This document shows positions 26,099 through 40,475 of a DNA stretch of 64,000 nucleotides, piece after piece (positions within the stretch are counted from its first letter, which is position 1; each line of letters opens with the position of its first letter). A model generated the notes under the pieces. That model saw only the letters and a list, made by a program, of their open reading frames with translations, did not search any database and had not been told where the DNA came from. Both the position numbers and the translations under genes were made by a program. Source of the DNA: Strix aluco (Eukaryota > Chordata > Aves > Strigiformes > Strigidae); contig NC_133933.1 of NCBI RefSeq assembly GCF_031877795.1, positions 3,284,632-3,348,631 of the forward strand, read 5' to 3'.

Positions 26099-28766
26099 GA
26101 ACTGTATGTGGGTTTGGTTCACGCATGCTGATGTGGAGTCTGCTGCTTACCAAACAAATAACTGAACCTCTGTTCTTCATCCTGCAAATTTTGACAGTAG
26201 TGTTCCTTTATGTTTAAAAACTTATTCTGAGATCTCAGTAAAACTATACAGTATTATCCTGGGGGGTGCTGGACTGTGTCTGTTAACGTACTGCTTTGTC
26301 TGATGGGGATGTCTTGCAGTCGTACTCTTAGCTGTAGGAAGAGGTGAAGAAAAAGTCCCAAAGGCAAACATAGAATTTGGTACTATTCCTTCCAACACTG
26401 GAATGCAAAAGACTGGGTTCAAAATAATTGTTTGATTACATGCTCTTATTATAACTGTTTTCCTTAGGGTACTATTTCTCAGTTGGAGTGACATTCTGAG
26501 ATATTATCTGAAGCTGGATTGGGGCTATTTGGATGGAAGCTTTTAAGATAAATACTCACCTTTGTTTGACCTCTTCAGTTTAAAATTGTTCATATTAATA
26601 CTACCTGGAGTCATTCTTCACCCCTTTTTAGACATTTTAAATATTACAGCTGTACTTACAAGATCTAAATGAAACTGAATATTATATGTCTGTGCAGATT
26701 GACTAAAGAGTCTTTGGCCTCAGGGAGACTGGAGCTGCAATAGGGGAACCTCTCAGGGTAAAAGCAGCAAAAAAAAGAATGACTGGAGGTTGTGAAGTGG
26801 TTCAGTTGTAAACCAGGTTGTAGAGGCAGAGTTGTACAGGTGTTCCCCCCCCAAGTCCCGTTTGGGAGGTCTTGCAGAGCCCCCAGCTCTGGGCCAGCCT
26901 GGTAGAAGCCAAGGGCTACTGCCTCAGGGCAGGGTTTGGGCATCCAGCCCTGAGGCTCACAGAGGACTGGTGGTGTGATCTGTGCTGGCTTCCAGGGAGC
27001 TTCTGCCCTGCCACCTGCTTCTGCCTATTTCCTGGCCTTTGGGCCACAGCCCTGGAGAGAGTGGAGCTGCAACAACTCTGCCTCTGAGGGGGCCGCATAA
27101 ACGTGCCCTCTTGGCTGGATTAGGCTTGTGGGCCTGCATGAGAAGATCTCAAGAGATACCGCTTGGTGTGGAATAGAAGGCTGCATCTCTCTGTGAAGCA
27201 ATGCATTTAGCAGACTTTTTTTAAAATGATGCTTCTGCAAAAGTGGGTTGTGCAACTCTCCTAAATGAATAATTTCTGACAAAAGCAATGCGAATGTTGC
27301 GTTGCTAAACTTGGTTTACCCATCCAAATATGCATTTTTTTTTTTTTTTATGCTAGATGCAGAATTTTAAAAATAGAAGCTTTAAATAAGACTTTCCTCT
27401 CTATATATTCTGGCACCTAAATTGGTGTCAGCCTTTTCCAAAGGGCTGAGCAGCATCTGGAGTTCCCCACAAGGGTTGTGACTGACCAGTGCAAGCTGTA
27501 GCATAGTTAACAGCTTGAAAAATTGTGTTGCAGTTTCATGTGCCTAAGGGTAGGTTTTTTCCTTGGCGTTCCCCCTCCTGGCTGGATTACCAACTGTGAT
27601 GATTTTATTGTTACCCTCATGTTAATTCATGTTTCTCAGAGCTTCACCTCTGAGAGCAAGGCTAGACAGTTGCTAGACAGAAAAGTGAAGAAAACTTGAA
27701 AATATGATTCAAGTGTGTTTCAAACTGAATAGCAAATATTGTACTGCTTATTTAAAAACTAATTTAAGGAAAAAAATCTCATCGGGGCCTGTCTCTTTAA
27801 AAACCTGCAAAGTTTTCAAGCCTTGAAGTACTGCTTTAAATATTTCTTTAAAAAGGAATCATCTTTAAAGATGACTAAAACAGTAGTTGTCATAGTAGTG
27901 GCATTACTTGCATCTCTTTTGTTTTTTCTGGCCCTGACCCAGTATTAGGGTTCTTGCCTGTACTTGCACTTGTGGTTGGACCAGTTATTATTTTATTCCC
28001 TGTGACAGAAGAAAACTCTTGATTCCTTTGTGGAAATTAAAGTATCTGACACTCACTTGATCTTACAAACTGAGAGCTATAATACAATGCTTAACTGCAT
28101 TCTTCAAACTTGGCCCTTGTTTAGTTTTGCTTTGCAGTTAGAGCTGAACACTGATAAGAGAAACTCCCTAATAGCAAACTACTCTCTTGCACTGATACAC
28201 ATGTACACAAGTCTCATTTAATTGTTCGTGCCAGCCTGAGTTCAGCTTTTTTTCCCTCTCTACCTGTAACTGAATTGCATCCTGTCTCTCACTCATGCAG
28301 ATTTTGCTGACTACCTGAAGAAATAAAAATATTGCAAGATGTGGTAACCAGAAATACTAAGGGAGACCCAAATGCCCCAGCTCAGTGGCTGGAAATAATA
28401 ATTGGTCTTGTAGGCCTTCTCTGAAGCCCAGCTAATCCAGGCATAAAATGGCACTGACTTTTGTTGTACTACTGATAGGATACAACTAACTGTGGGTTGG
28501 TTGGAGTCACACATTCGTATCCTGAGGTTTTTACTTCTCTTCATTGATAGGCAGCTGTAATAATTTCCAGAGCAACTTAACAGCAACAGTAATAAATGAC
28601 AACAATAAGGAATAGCAGTGGAGGAAAAAAAAATTGTGTGAGAAGCCTGAAAAGCTCTTCCATCAGGTGAGAAACTTTTGAAGCTGACAGGAGTACTGCC
28701 TGCCTCACTGGGCTGTGACCAGTAGATGCCACTGCAGCCTTTTTAACAGGGACCACCCCAACGTGG

Positions 28767-28820
28767 CTATAACTGAGTGGAATAACTGAATAGACTATTA
28801 TAACTGAATAGAATAACTGC
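28767..28820. repeat. Short imperfect tandem repeat, TATAACTGARTRGAATAACTG unit
   Basis: TATAACTGAGTGGAATAACT and TATAACTGAATAGAATAACT are separated by about ten bases. Local duplication. Confidence 0.7.
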
Positions 28821-30319
28821 AGCATGGGAAGGGGACACCTGATGGCCTTCCCAGTCCTATTAGCTGATGATAGCATGTGCCCCGTCGCCTGATGCTAGGG
28901 GTGTGCAGGATAGACATGGGGTAAAACCACCTTATGTACACACCTGCATGATTAATTTTTAAGGCAGATGACACGCTTCCTATTTAGGACTCTGTGGAAA
29001 GCTTGCTTTTCCTGTCCGAGTTTCCTGCTTGCCCTTGCCTTATGATAGAAGTGAGATCCATGATGGTATCTCTGCATCAAGGAGTGCAATTTATACTTTT
29101 TTTCAGGTTTTGGGCCCAGCAAGCACTGAAGGTTTCTGCTATGATAGGTGTGCTTGGCATTGCGTTCAGGATTTGATAAACGCTGGCTGTTGCATGTTAA
29201 TGGAAAACGGTGACTTGTATTGGGCTTTTTAAAGTATAAAGATGATATTTGAGAGAAAAAAAGATCTTCTTTATTAAATGTTATTCAATAAAGTTATAAT
29301 CTTATCTATATACATTTCCTTTTTTATTTTTAAAGGAAAGCAAATAGTGAAAGCCATACAGCTGCTTCTGTAGTTCTAATTTTTGTGTATATCAATATAT
29401 ATTTTTAACCCACCTGGCTATGAAGTCTGTTTGGAATATCTATTTAAAAAATACTTCTTAAGCCAAAGTGTAGAACTTGTTGCTCGTACAAAATGTATCT
29501 CCATAAAAGGCCTTAAATTGCTAGGAGAAGTCTCTGCAGTGAGGGTATCTGGGATCAGAATCAGTGCAGCTGTACTGTACAGATGGCAGGAGAACTTCAG
29601 GATGCAGTGGTGTCAGGTCTATGTCATTCACGCTTTCGTGTGGAATTTATTAAGGGCAAAAAGAGTTGGCTGTTGTACCGATCTGTTTGGGGTATTACAA
29701 GCTTGCAGATGCTATTCCAGCCAATTTGCTTCAGATGGAAAACACCTCCTTCCTGTCACATCTTATCTCTACCAGGCAGGAGTGTGCAGGGGTTGTGTGG
29801 CTGCTTGTGGAAGAGCTCTGCTCTGAGCACCCGTAATGTGTTTGGGTAGACCTCAAGGAGCACACCATCACTGGATTCTCTCTTCCTAGCCTGAGTTCCT
29901 CTTAACACGAGCCCTTTTTCTAAAGGGTAAGTTGATGTATTCTGAATCTGTTCTGCGAAGTGCTTCAACAGGTGCTTAACTTCTGAATATGAGTGGTCCT
30001 GTTGAAGGTGTTCCTTTGTGCTTTGGCCTGATATGAGCTCTTTGCTGGACCTTCATGGATCGAACAAAGAGTGACTTTTACTGTGACTGACACTGGGAAG
30101 GTGGATTATTGTTTTGGCCAAAGAACACACAGTTCAAGCAGCGCAGATCCCTCATGATTTGATACAGATACATGCTCATCCTAACAATACACCCCCTTTT
30201 GAAGCAATTAGGCAAGCCCCCATTATCAAGCCTTGAAGATCTCAAGTCATGAGCTGCACCTTTCCCAAAATTAAATCCCACCCCAATATTTTGGCTTTAG
30301 CTCTGTCTGGTTTCATTGT

Positions 30320-30346
30320 TTTATTATTATTATTATTATATTATTT
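30320..30346. repeat. (ATT)n microsatellite
   Basis: About eight TTA/ATT units with one interruption near the end (ATATTATTT). Confidence 0.9.
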
Positions 30347-31255
30347 GGTTTCTAGTTGTCATTCTGAGCCCTTGTCATGCATCAGTCTTTACTGTACAAC
30401 TGACAGGAAGGGAGATACACCTGGAAGTGGAAGGTGACATTCATGAGTAATTGCATGAATAGAAGAAAGAAATGATCTTAAAAATACAAAATGTCTGAAG
30501 AATTGGATTAGAAGTTGTGGGAGTCTTTCAAGGATTTGGTTAAACTGAATTGGAGTTAGGATCTTCTTTCCTCTAAAAGAAAGCCCATGAGTGGATTTAA
30601 CAAAGGAAGAGTAAAGCAGTTTAAATGGAGCTTCTTTTCTTTATGGATGGATCTTGAAAAATCCTTTGTCTCTGTATGTGGGTTCTTCTAAACTGATTAC
30701 GCTAATGTGGTTGTTTCTGTAATTTAATTATCTCTGCAATCAATGAGAACAAGTTAATTAAAAGTCTCTTCCTTTGTTAGTTGAGATGTATTAGTTTTTC
30801 CTACGCAGAACTTCATGGCTTTTGTCTGCTCCTGTTGTCATAGCCTGGTTTTGTTCAGCGCTGCTGTGCTTTCTATTGCATAACAACTTAATATAGCTGG
30901 CTTTATAGCTCTTCCTTTTTATAGGCTGGACAAAACCTCCTCCAGGGATTTACAAATGTAGGTCAGTAGTGTAAAAACATGAGTCCTACTCCTATATTAA
31001 AGTTTGCTCCTGAGTGGCCAATCAGTTTTGCTTCCAGTCCCTTCGGCAGGTTGTATTGCAGGCGCTTTGATGTTAGAAGGTGAAATGTGTGTGCAGGGAA
31101 ATTGCTGGGCTTTCAAGTGTGGTCCTGGTAGCCTGGGTTTGGAAATCATGTTTTGTTTATAACCAGAAAGGTTTTTACTTTAGAAAGCTCTTGGGAGATG
31201 AGCTTAACCTTGGGCTACGGTAATGTCAGGACTGAACAGGGCTGGGCATAGTTTG

Positions 31256-34200
31256 TATTTAGATTGGCGACAGCCAATCCTTCAGAGCTGTGTGACTCAG
31301 TAGCTGACACACTTCCTTCTGGGTATGAATGCCACAACACGTTGGTAGGAGGTACTGCACTGCTCCATGAGTCATTAAATCCAAAGCACTGAATTTTTCC
31401 TGGTCATTAAAGATCTCTTGGCTCTCTCAGTAAGAGCATGGCTTTGCCTGGCTATTCTGACCAATTCCCGACTCCAGTAAGCTCCCTTCCCTGGCAGTCC
31501 TCTCCCTGGCAGTCCGGTTTCATCATTTGCTCTTTGCGTTCCAGCTAAAGTGCTGCAGATTCATGATGTTGGTATAGAATTGCTGGTCCTTCTTAATACT
31601 GGGGAGATCTGTGTATTTTTACAGCTCTGAAACTAGAAGGTTAAATAATCAGATAATGTAAACTGGATAATTTCTTTTGATTGTCAGCATACACAGGCCA
31701 GGGATCTTGTGCCTTCTGTGATTTTATCCTACCTTCTGAAGAAAAGTCCTTGGACTGAAATCCCCTGACCAGAAACTGGAGCTTTTCTTGTCTGCTTCAG
31801 GAGCAAGGAGGAGCTTCCCCTTCCCCACAGCAGGGCATGGAGGGGCTCTGAGCTTCACAGATTCCTGAGGACCTGCTGAATCTTGTGATAGCGGTAGATA
31901 TGTTTGTCTCCTTGTGTCTCTCTTTCCCAGAGAGACCTCCTCTTTGCATCCCAGTGAATGACAGATGGTATCCTGCCATGAGAAAGGTGAAAAGTTTGTG
32001 TTGTAGCTGGTAGTCTAGCCACATGCCAAGGCTGCTGTGACTTGAGGATGTTTTAGCGGCTTTGTGCTAGAATGCTATCGATGCACAACTGCTTTAAGCT
32101 TGCCTAGAGGTGTTGGAGGTCAGTTTATGCTATGGAACAGCTATCTCTCCTTTCTGACCTACACAGACCAATGGGACTTTCCTAGTTTTAGAAATTACAG
32201 GTTCTGAACTGATGAGGATGGAAGAGGAAAACACAGAAATACGAAAAATGGACAGTCGCGCTCCCAGGACTCTCTAGATCTGCATCTGCTTACAACTTGA
32301 GGATTCGTGGTGGCTTTTGGAGATGTACTTTTCATCGAGATTAATGTTTAAAAGCTCCATGATTAACACAAAGTTTCTTACTCATTGCATATTATAACCT
32401 ACTAGCTCTGACCCATGTTTGGTCTGGAATTGTTTTAGGAATATCCAAGTACGAAGGATGTCCTTTAGGCAGAAGTAGAGACTCCATTTCTAGATAAATA
32501 TTCCATAGTCTTTGCAAATATCTTATTTTGATAATATGTTTGTTATGTTTAAGTTATTTTTCCAAGAGCCCTCATTTTGTGTCTATTGACATCTTAGCTT
32601 GTTGAGTGATGGCCCTTTTTGTCTAGTGTATCAGGTAGGGTTATTGGTCAAGTTTCCAGCCCAGAGATAAGCAGGAGCTTTTCTTTTAACTCTACTTTTC
32701 CAACTTTAGTTTCAAAACCAAAAACTTAGCCGCAAAGGAAGCGCCTACATGGAAAAAGTAAACTGTAGAGCTTTAGCCATCTTAATCCTTTCATAGAATT
32801 TCTCTGGAAATTAAGGTGACTGTCATTCCAGTGTTTGAAATCTTCTAGTATATTCTAATCATTCTTAACATGTCTTGATGTTATTCAGTAGCCATCTAGT
32901 ATATATGTATTTAATCAGAGCTTTAAAGGCTCAGTTACATTTCTGGATGAGAGGTTAGCAGTTAATAAGTCTTTGACAGCGACAGGAGTCTTGTCTTAAC
33001 CCCCTTACTAGTTCAATACCTGGAAAACTCCTCTAAGGTCTCAGATTCAGTATTGCTTTTAAGTGGATACTTGCAATAATATTTGTAGCTCACACAGTGA
33101 TACCATGCTGTGCTTGTTCTGACCTCGCTTTAAGGACCTGATCCAAAACCAATTTTGAAATGAGTAGAAAGTCTTCCATTGATGTTGTGCTTTAGAACAG
33201 ATCCTCGAAGAAACTGCAGAGGAAGCGATAACATAGTGGTGGGTCATGTGTCTTGTGTCTGCAGTACTGGGGAGCTGATGTCATGTTTATTAGAAGCCAA
33301 GATCAGAGTTCACAGGCTCAGGAAATGTCTGCAGAGTTTAGGAATGGTTTGTAACTTCTATCCCAATGACAGGTTTATTTGGCACTTTTTGATAAGTGGC
33401 CTGTTTGAAATTTCCTCTCCGAGTAAGCAATTTGTAATTCCCACTTGAAAGGGCTACTGTGGGGGATGGTGATGGGGCCATATTTGAAAACCATTTATGG
33501 TTACTAACATCCTGGCATCTGTCATCCAGGAGTCCTGTGCCTTTATTGTTCTGATCTGTCCAAAATGACTTCTTTATATAGAAACTGGGAGACTCTTTGT
33601 GTCCTGAGTGCAGATAAAAGTATTTATGGTCCCTTAAAACATATAAATAGAATTGGTGACTAAGCTAAAGGATCGTTAGAAATAGTTCCACTTTTTTTCC
33701 ATGATTAAGTTTGCTGGCTTTGTTTTGATCACCTTGTCTCATACAGCTTTGTGGTGCAGTTTTCACTGTTCCTCGCCAAAATACCGTCATTGGGACACTT
33801 AAAAATCTGCGAATTCTGAGCCGCTGCACTGATTCACAGTCCTCTCATCCTGAGCCCGGCTTCTGTGTTCTTAAGCAACAATGTAGTCATTTTGCAGGTG
33901 TTGGAGGTTGCTTCCACTGACAACTTCTATTGGCTGCTGAAGAAAGTTAGAAAAGCTCTTGTCATAGGGGTGGTGTGGCTGCAGTACTCTAAGGATATCG
34001 AGGAGACAAAGTTTATTGGGAGAGGTAATGGCTTTTCTTAAACTGGCTTGTGTAGCTGGAAAGAGCAAACAGACTCAGCACCTCAAGAGATCTGACAAAG
34101 TGAATCTGAGCCATAAAGTATGTTTGGTCTTTCTAAATATGTCGGATAATTCTTGGTTACCTTCCTGAATTTCAACAGAATTTTCAAGCTCTGTGGATGG

Positions 34201-37200
34201 GAAAAGCATGTCATTATGTAATTTTAGCATTATGGTTAGATACTATAACTAGAACAATGCTTGTTTTTGATAATTGGCATTCATGAGCTTTTTTTCATGT
34301 ACGGTTATGTGACTTCCCCTTTGAGGCATAGAAGGAGTATGAGAAACACCGAACAGCTGTCTGCCAAGAAGGAAAATGGAGAATTTCTCTTTGGCTGCTT
34401 TTTTTTTCTTCTGTTTCCAGAAGCAATCTGCTGCAGTAGACCTAAACTTGGGTTTCAGCTACACTGGTTTTTATTTTGAGAGTTGGAGCAGGTGTTTAGG
34501 GAAGTGTTACCCAAACACAGGGTCTTCAGAACTGGCACATAGGGATGTGGAGGAACCCAACAAAGCAGCTGTTGACTCCACTGTGTTTAAAGAGGATTAA
34601 CAGGAGTTAGGTTGTTACTGGAGTTCCTGGGAGCACCTGGGTCAGGTGAGGGACTGTATGCCTTTTTTGGAACCTGAGTACTCTGAAAATTGAGTCTTTA
34701 GTATACGTGTAACACTTGTAAATAAATCCCAGACTCCCGTGTCATTTGTGTGCTCTTGAAAGTACCTCAGCTCCTTTTTGTGGTAAGGTCTAGTTGGACA
34801 ATAATGTTTTCACTCTTTGGATACTTTCAAAATCTAAATAGATGAAAGAGACCTGATTTCCCTGAAGAGACACAGAGGACAAGCAGTAAGGTCGACAGGA
34901 GAATCTGGATTCCATTTTAGTGTTGCTGCCCTCTTTGCTGTGGCATGAAGTCACATAGGCTAATCTTGAATCATATTCGAATTTATTTCCTGTCATCAGA
35001 GGTTTATGCATTGAATATACCCTGACCTCTGTCCTCATCTGAGGTAAACCAGACAAGACAATCCAAATAGGACTTTTATCATAGTGTTGATTTTGTTCTA
35101 TTCTTGGCTTCCTGTTCAGGCCATTAATGACGTATTCGTGATGACTTCCCCAGAATCACGGGGGAAGGTACTGCAATTCAGTGTTACAAGTTGAGTCTAG
35201 TTTCTGCCAGCAGAGGACATTGTTGTTCAATAAATTTCTCCAAGAGGCTGCCTTTTGGCATTTTCTGTGGATCTTTAGCCTGATGGTTTGTAGAGTTTTA
35301 GACAATTTGTTATGCTTAAGAAAAAGCCTATTTTTGTGGAAGAATGAAAGTTTCTGAGATTTTAAAAAACAAGTTGCAACTGAACTATCTCTCAGGTGCT
35401 AGAAGCAGAGTGCTTTTTTGCCATGTCAGTTTTCAGCCAGTAAAGCGCTGTTTATGGAAGTGCTGTTGATTGGCACCAGTACTGCAAAGACTCTGTGTCA
35501 GATAAGCTATCAGCAGGAGGAATTGAATTCTCTGGAAACATTATGCATCTATTATTAGTGAAACTTTCACCTGCATGTGAGGGATAAGCAGGTGTCATGG
35601 CAGAAGTTGAAATTAAGGAGGGATTTAAAGTTGATGGCTTGGAGAAAAGTGAATTTGTTATGTGTCTTGTGTGAGGGTACCTCTCAATGGCAGCAGTGGG
35701 CTAATCCTGCCACAGAAAGTTTGGGGGGTGGGGGGGTGGAAATTGTGTTTGTTCAGCCGTTCCCTGATACCTAGTACCTGGTGTGGAGGTGGGAACTGAG
35801 GAATAATTTAAAAAAATCAGCCTATGCTTTACAAAGGAATCTTTACCGGGCCAAGAAGATAAATGGGAGTCCCTGCAGACACAGAGCGGCCTTGAGTCAT
35901 GTACACAACAGCGTAGGTGCTCTGAGGAGTTGATGAACCTGGAAAATCGTCCTTGTTTATGTAATTAGCTGTACCCTGAACTGAGAGCATATATCCAATC
36001 AAGTGTCTTCTGTAAGAGGCGGGTCATGTAGTTTAGAGGACTCTTGAAGCCAATCCAAAAAATCCCACCCCCCTCTGGGGTAAATATAGAGATTTAGATT
36101 TTTTTTTTTATTTAGATTTCCTCAATTTTATTAAATTATTTGCTAAATAAAAGTAATGTGAAAGCTAAATACTTGATGCTTTAAAAATATTTCAGTGGTC
36201 ACTATAGTAGAACAATCCTAAGTTAAGATGGGAGGAGAAGTTTTAAGCTGACTTCAGTTGAAATGTTTTTTTGACTTCTAAGACTGTTGGGCCAACAGGA
36301 AGGATTCAACTTTTCGATACTGAGCTAATGAACGTATCCTTTGTCCTGCTTCTCCTTCAGCACTTCTAATGCCTACCATTGTCCATGACTTTATTTCTAA
36401 GAAGAACTTGAATGAAAATGCCCTAATGCTACTGCAAACCCGAACTGTGGCCTCCTATCTCAAGCATGAAAACAGAGCAATACCCTTCCCTTCTCTTGTG
36501 CATTTGGAAAGCTGTTCTGCCTCAACACTGTTAAAAAGGATCAGAGCAGGACTGGGATGTGTTTGACAGGCCTTGCTCTATCAGCTTCAGTTGCACCATA
36601 TTTATATTAGCTGAGGATGTGGCTTTGGGTTTTGATTTCAGTTGCTGGTTAAGTCAGGAAACGTAAGTTTCTCAGCTGTGATGACATTTTTTTTTTTATT
36701 TGCATGGAATCTGCTTTTAAATAAAAAGTATAACTGAATGAATGTTGCTCTTCTGATGGATTAGTTTTCTTTTGGGATTTTTTGGCCAGATGCCTCCTGA
36801 AAGCTGCCAAAGCCAATTGTTTGCTTTTTTTTTTTTTAAAAGTAGTAGTTGATCTCTGCAGAATGATGAGTGAATTCCTCGGTGGAGATTGATCTTCCCC
36901 TTAACCTGCCAAGCACAGAGGCAGGCACACCGGGGCTGATTGTCAGTATAGACTGGTAGCACTGATATTGGGAATGCTGACAGTCTGCAGTAATTTAGGG
37001 CTTGGCCTCAAAACTATATCTAGATCAAGTGTTGGAGAAAGGTCTTTAGGCAGAAAAATATGATGGCTGAAAAGAATGAATCTGAATCCCCTTTCACAGG
37101 GGAAAAGAAAATCACAGGCTTATAAGGAAAGATGTGGTGAGCTTCATGCTTTGTAACTTCCTTTTCCTCTTCCCCTCGCCCCAGAAGTTCAAGAGGTCTG

Positions 37201-40200
37201 CAAAACCTCAGGTTCTACAAAATATGACCATCCCTAATTATAAGGTTAAAGTATTAATATTGCATATAGCAATAGGAAGTGTGAGGAGGAAGCACTACCC
37301 CCTTTGCTGAACACCCGTTTTTCATTGAAAATAACAAAATCAAAGTTTATATTAGGAAATGTGAAAGTCCCATGAGTCTTGGGGTCCTCTGAAGTAATTT
37401 CTTCCACTGCTAGGTACGGTCAGCTTCCCATTTATTCAGAAACACTGTAACATCTATGGAAGAGAGAAAGACATGCTAGTATGTGTGGCCTCCCCAGCTG
37501 AACCTTGGGGCCTGCCAGTTGGGGAAAAAGTGACATGTTCCCTAGCACTGTTTTTTCAGGTTTGTTTTTAACACTTCCACAAACCTGGTGATGCCCAAGG
37601 AAGAAAGAGGGCAGCCTAGACTGCTTAAACCTGAGTCGGCAGCTGTTGTTGTGCTGGTTTTAGGGTGAGAGCCACTGGCTTTGGGACCTCTCATGTTCTA
37701 CAGGTAGTAGGGCTGATCTGGCACCTCTCTTTTGGGCAGAGCCATAGTTAAAGTCAGCAGGTCTCAGCTGATTAGGGATGAGTTTTGAGAGCTTGAAATG
37801 GATGTTATAGTTCAGTGATGGAGAAGAATTAAAACTCCTAAGATTGATTTATTTAGTGAACTTTATTATGTCACAGAGACTGGGTTGTTTCCATCCTTGC
37901 ATGCTTAAGAAGGGAGGATGCAAGAAGGTTTTGAAATCTCAGTGTCCTCAAGCTTTCCTGGCTGAGTGGTTTGAGTAGCCAAAGGCAGAGGCTGGCTCTT
38001 TCTTTCAGCACTGGTTGGAAGTCGCAAGTCACAGATAAAACATTTCTTGTAAGGGTTGATGGTGTTGGTGTGTTCTTGTTCACTAGAAAAGGGATAGGAG
38101 GCACTTTGGTACCTGATACAGCTTAAGACACTGGTTTATATATGACTGATAGGTACTTATGCCCTTGGCTAAGCAAATATCAACTACATGACACTTTGGA
38201 TGCATAAAACTAGCTGACTGTGTGGGTATGTCAGAGGCGGCAGCAAAAATATTTGTCCCTTTCCGTATTCCTAAAGCTGAGTCTTCACCCCAGGGTAATG
38301 GCACATAATTGAAACATTCGTTTACTTAATCATTTTATTTATCTCTTTCTTGCAGGTCTGTCTAGTCTCTTTCTTCCCGTGTGAGACTCGCTCATCTGGC
38401 CCCTCTGTCCTGCTCCCCCATCATACTACTGACAGCACATACATTTTAAGCGTCTCAGCTTTCCTCTGAATTCCCTGGCTGCCTCTGCTTCCAAGCATCC
38501 ACATCTGGCATTTGTTAGTGACAATCTATGGCATCGCAGATCCCCGTCTGTCCACAAACTCAGTCCTGTGCTATGGCTGTGTCCTGTTGTGTGACTTGGC
38601 TTGTAGGACACATCCCTCTCGTCATCTGAGGTGGTGGATCCTGATGCAAAAACACAGAGTCCCTTGTGTCTTAAACTGATTTTATTTGAGTTGTGAGATA
38701 AACCAGCCAAATGGAAGCTTAAAAATAACGTTCTCTGTGCTTTTCAGTTCTTTCTCATAAATTAGCTTTAAGTTAGAATTTTTGAAGCTGGGGTCTTAGA
38801 ATGGCAGATGGAAAAACTTTAAGTGGGTGATCACCTGGGTGATTTGTTTTCAAAAGCGAAGGATAATTAGTAGCTCCCATCAGCTCACTGAAGGTTATGG
38901 AGGGCTCAGTGCTGTTAAGAACTGGGCTGGTTTTTGTCTCCAGTTCATCAGTCTTAAGTACACGCTCATCTTTAATCCTGTGAGTAATGCTGTCTGATAG
39001 TCAAACACAAGTTAAGAAGGTATTGCATTTTAATATTAGGCTTCAGTTTTTCAGATGATGGTTTATTGCTGCATTATGTACAGGTGACTTTTTGTAGCTT
39101 GTGTGATGGTTGTGCATCAGGGGATTTAATTTTGAAGTTACTTAACTGTTCATGCAGGCAAGTAACTCTTGCATGTGCACGTACCAGCGCTGTCAGTGTG
39201 CAGAAGTAAGAGAGACAAAGACAACTTTGTGCAACCTCAGGGGTCTTCAGCTGAGAATCAGCCCCTTCACGTGAACCGCTTTGGGAATTTGCTTTGAGAA
39301 ATGACTAGAAGTAGCTTCATCTCTAGTATTGCTAAACCTCAGTCTTCTGAGGACAGCCTCTTCTGATGTGGTTATCTTTTCCTTTTGTGTATACAGCAAG
39401 GTTAACAAAATTTGCTCTTGTTCTTTAATATAGAACAACAGAATTATTTTGGTATTAGTGCATATATGTAGTTAAAAATGTATGTCTGCATGTAATGTGG
39501 ATGTGTGTGTATGTATGTGTCAGTTTTTAGAAGATTATTGGAAGCAGCTGTGGGTGGAAGAGAAACAAAGCCATGGGTTTGTGAGCCAAACAATTAACAT
39601 AGGAGTGGAATACTGTAGTTACATCAGTCTTTCTTTAAAAAGCCAGAATTTCTCCCTTATTCCCAAACGTACATTATTAATTCTCTTGGCATGTAACATA
39701 GCAAAATGACTGCGTTTATGAACTTGACTACTTCTTTTAACAAGTTCCAATAACTGCTTCCTAAACCTTGTGTTTTTATATCAATTACATACAGTAAGCA
39801 TTGAAATCAACCAAAGAGAACTGCTGAGGCCAAGAAGGGTTATTTATGTTAAATGAGGATTGCCAACTGCCAAAAGTAAAATGTGGATATAATTTTATAA
39901 CACCATTTTATAATTAAAGTCATAAGTGAGGTTTCCTGCTATTGTTTAAAAATGTGTCACGATAAATTTAAATCAAGGATGAAGGCACAGAATGGGCTAC
40001 TAAAGAACATATCAATACAACAAAGATGGTACGGCGAACATGTCTGTTGCAAAAGAAAAACATGTGCTAACAATTTCAGTGAAATAATTATATTTATTGC
40101 TTATAGATTCTGTTTTAGGAACGATAACCACTTAGAAACTGTTTTCATTCATGTCAGATTGAGGTTAATTTGTTGTTACTGTATGTCTATAGATAGATTT

Positions 40201-40380
40201 TACTGTCAGAGAAATTTAATATGTTGGTTTAATGATAAGGCAGTCCTCTAGCCAGACCAGATTTTTTTAGAAGGCCAAGAAATCCAGAAGAAGTTAATAA
40301 TTTTGGCTAATATTTATGTGTCCACAGCATTTTGGAGTTAATGTTGTATCAATAAAGAAAATAAAACTTTGGCAAGTAAG
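31256..40380. other. Gene-desert sequence, nothing coding recognised
   Basis: Mostly unique-looking AT-leaning sequence. A 15-bp duplication of TCCCTGGCAGTCC lies at about 31488-31515. Around 35950-35980 a TTGTTTATGTAATTAGC phrase combines forkhead-like and homeobox-like motifs. No open frame exceeds 100 codons. Confidence 0.55.
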
Positions 40381-40387
40381 TACTGGG

Positions 40388-40475
40388 CAGATTCAGGAAA
40401 ATATTTAAGCACGTGCTTAACTTTAACAATTTCAGTGGGATGTTGATTTTTAATAGGACTTAAGCATATGCCTAA
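40388..40475. repeat. Possible ancient amniote interspersed repeat with perfect 16-bp palindrome
   Basis: Includes TTAAGCACGTGCTTAA (40405-40420), a perfect palindrome centred on CACGTG, followed by 'tttcagtgggat' and 'ggacttaagcatatgcctaag'. This word order recurs in old interspersed repeats of reptile and bird genomes as I remember them; the family name is uncertain. A related fragment ('gggacatgtgcatatgcttaaag') appears at about 51088-51112. Confidence 0.4.

Larger units (their letters stand above)
26118..31255. other. Gene-desert sequence, nothing coding recognised
   Basis: Contains a 15-base T run (27335-27349), a short tandem duplication at 28767-28820 and an (ATT)n tract at 30320-30346. 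The 147-codon open frame at 29383-29826 has no recognisable domain and no splice context. No CR1 element seen. Confidence 0.55.

Noticed and set aside
29383-29826. 147-codon plus-strand open frame
   Set aside because: No homology recognised, biased to Cys/Val/Leu as expected by chance, no promoter or splice sites.
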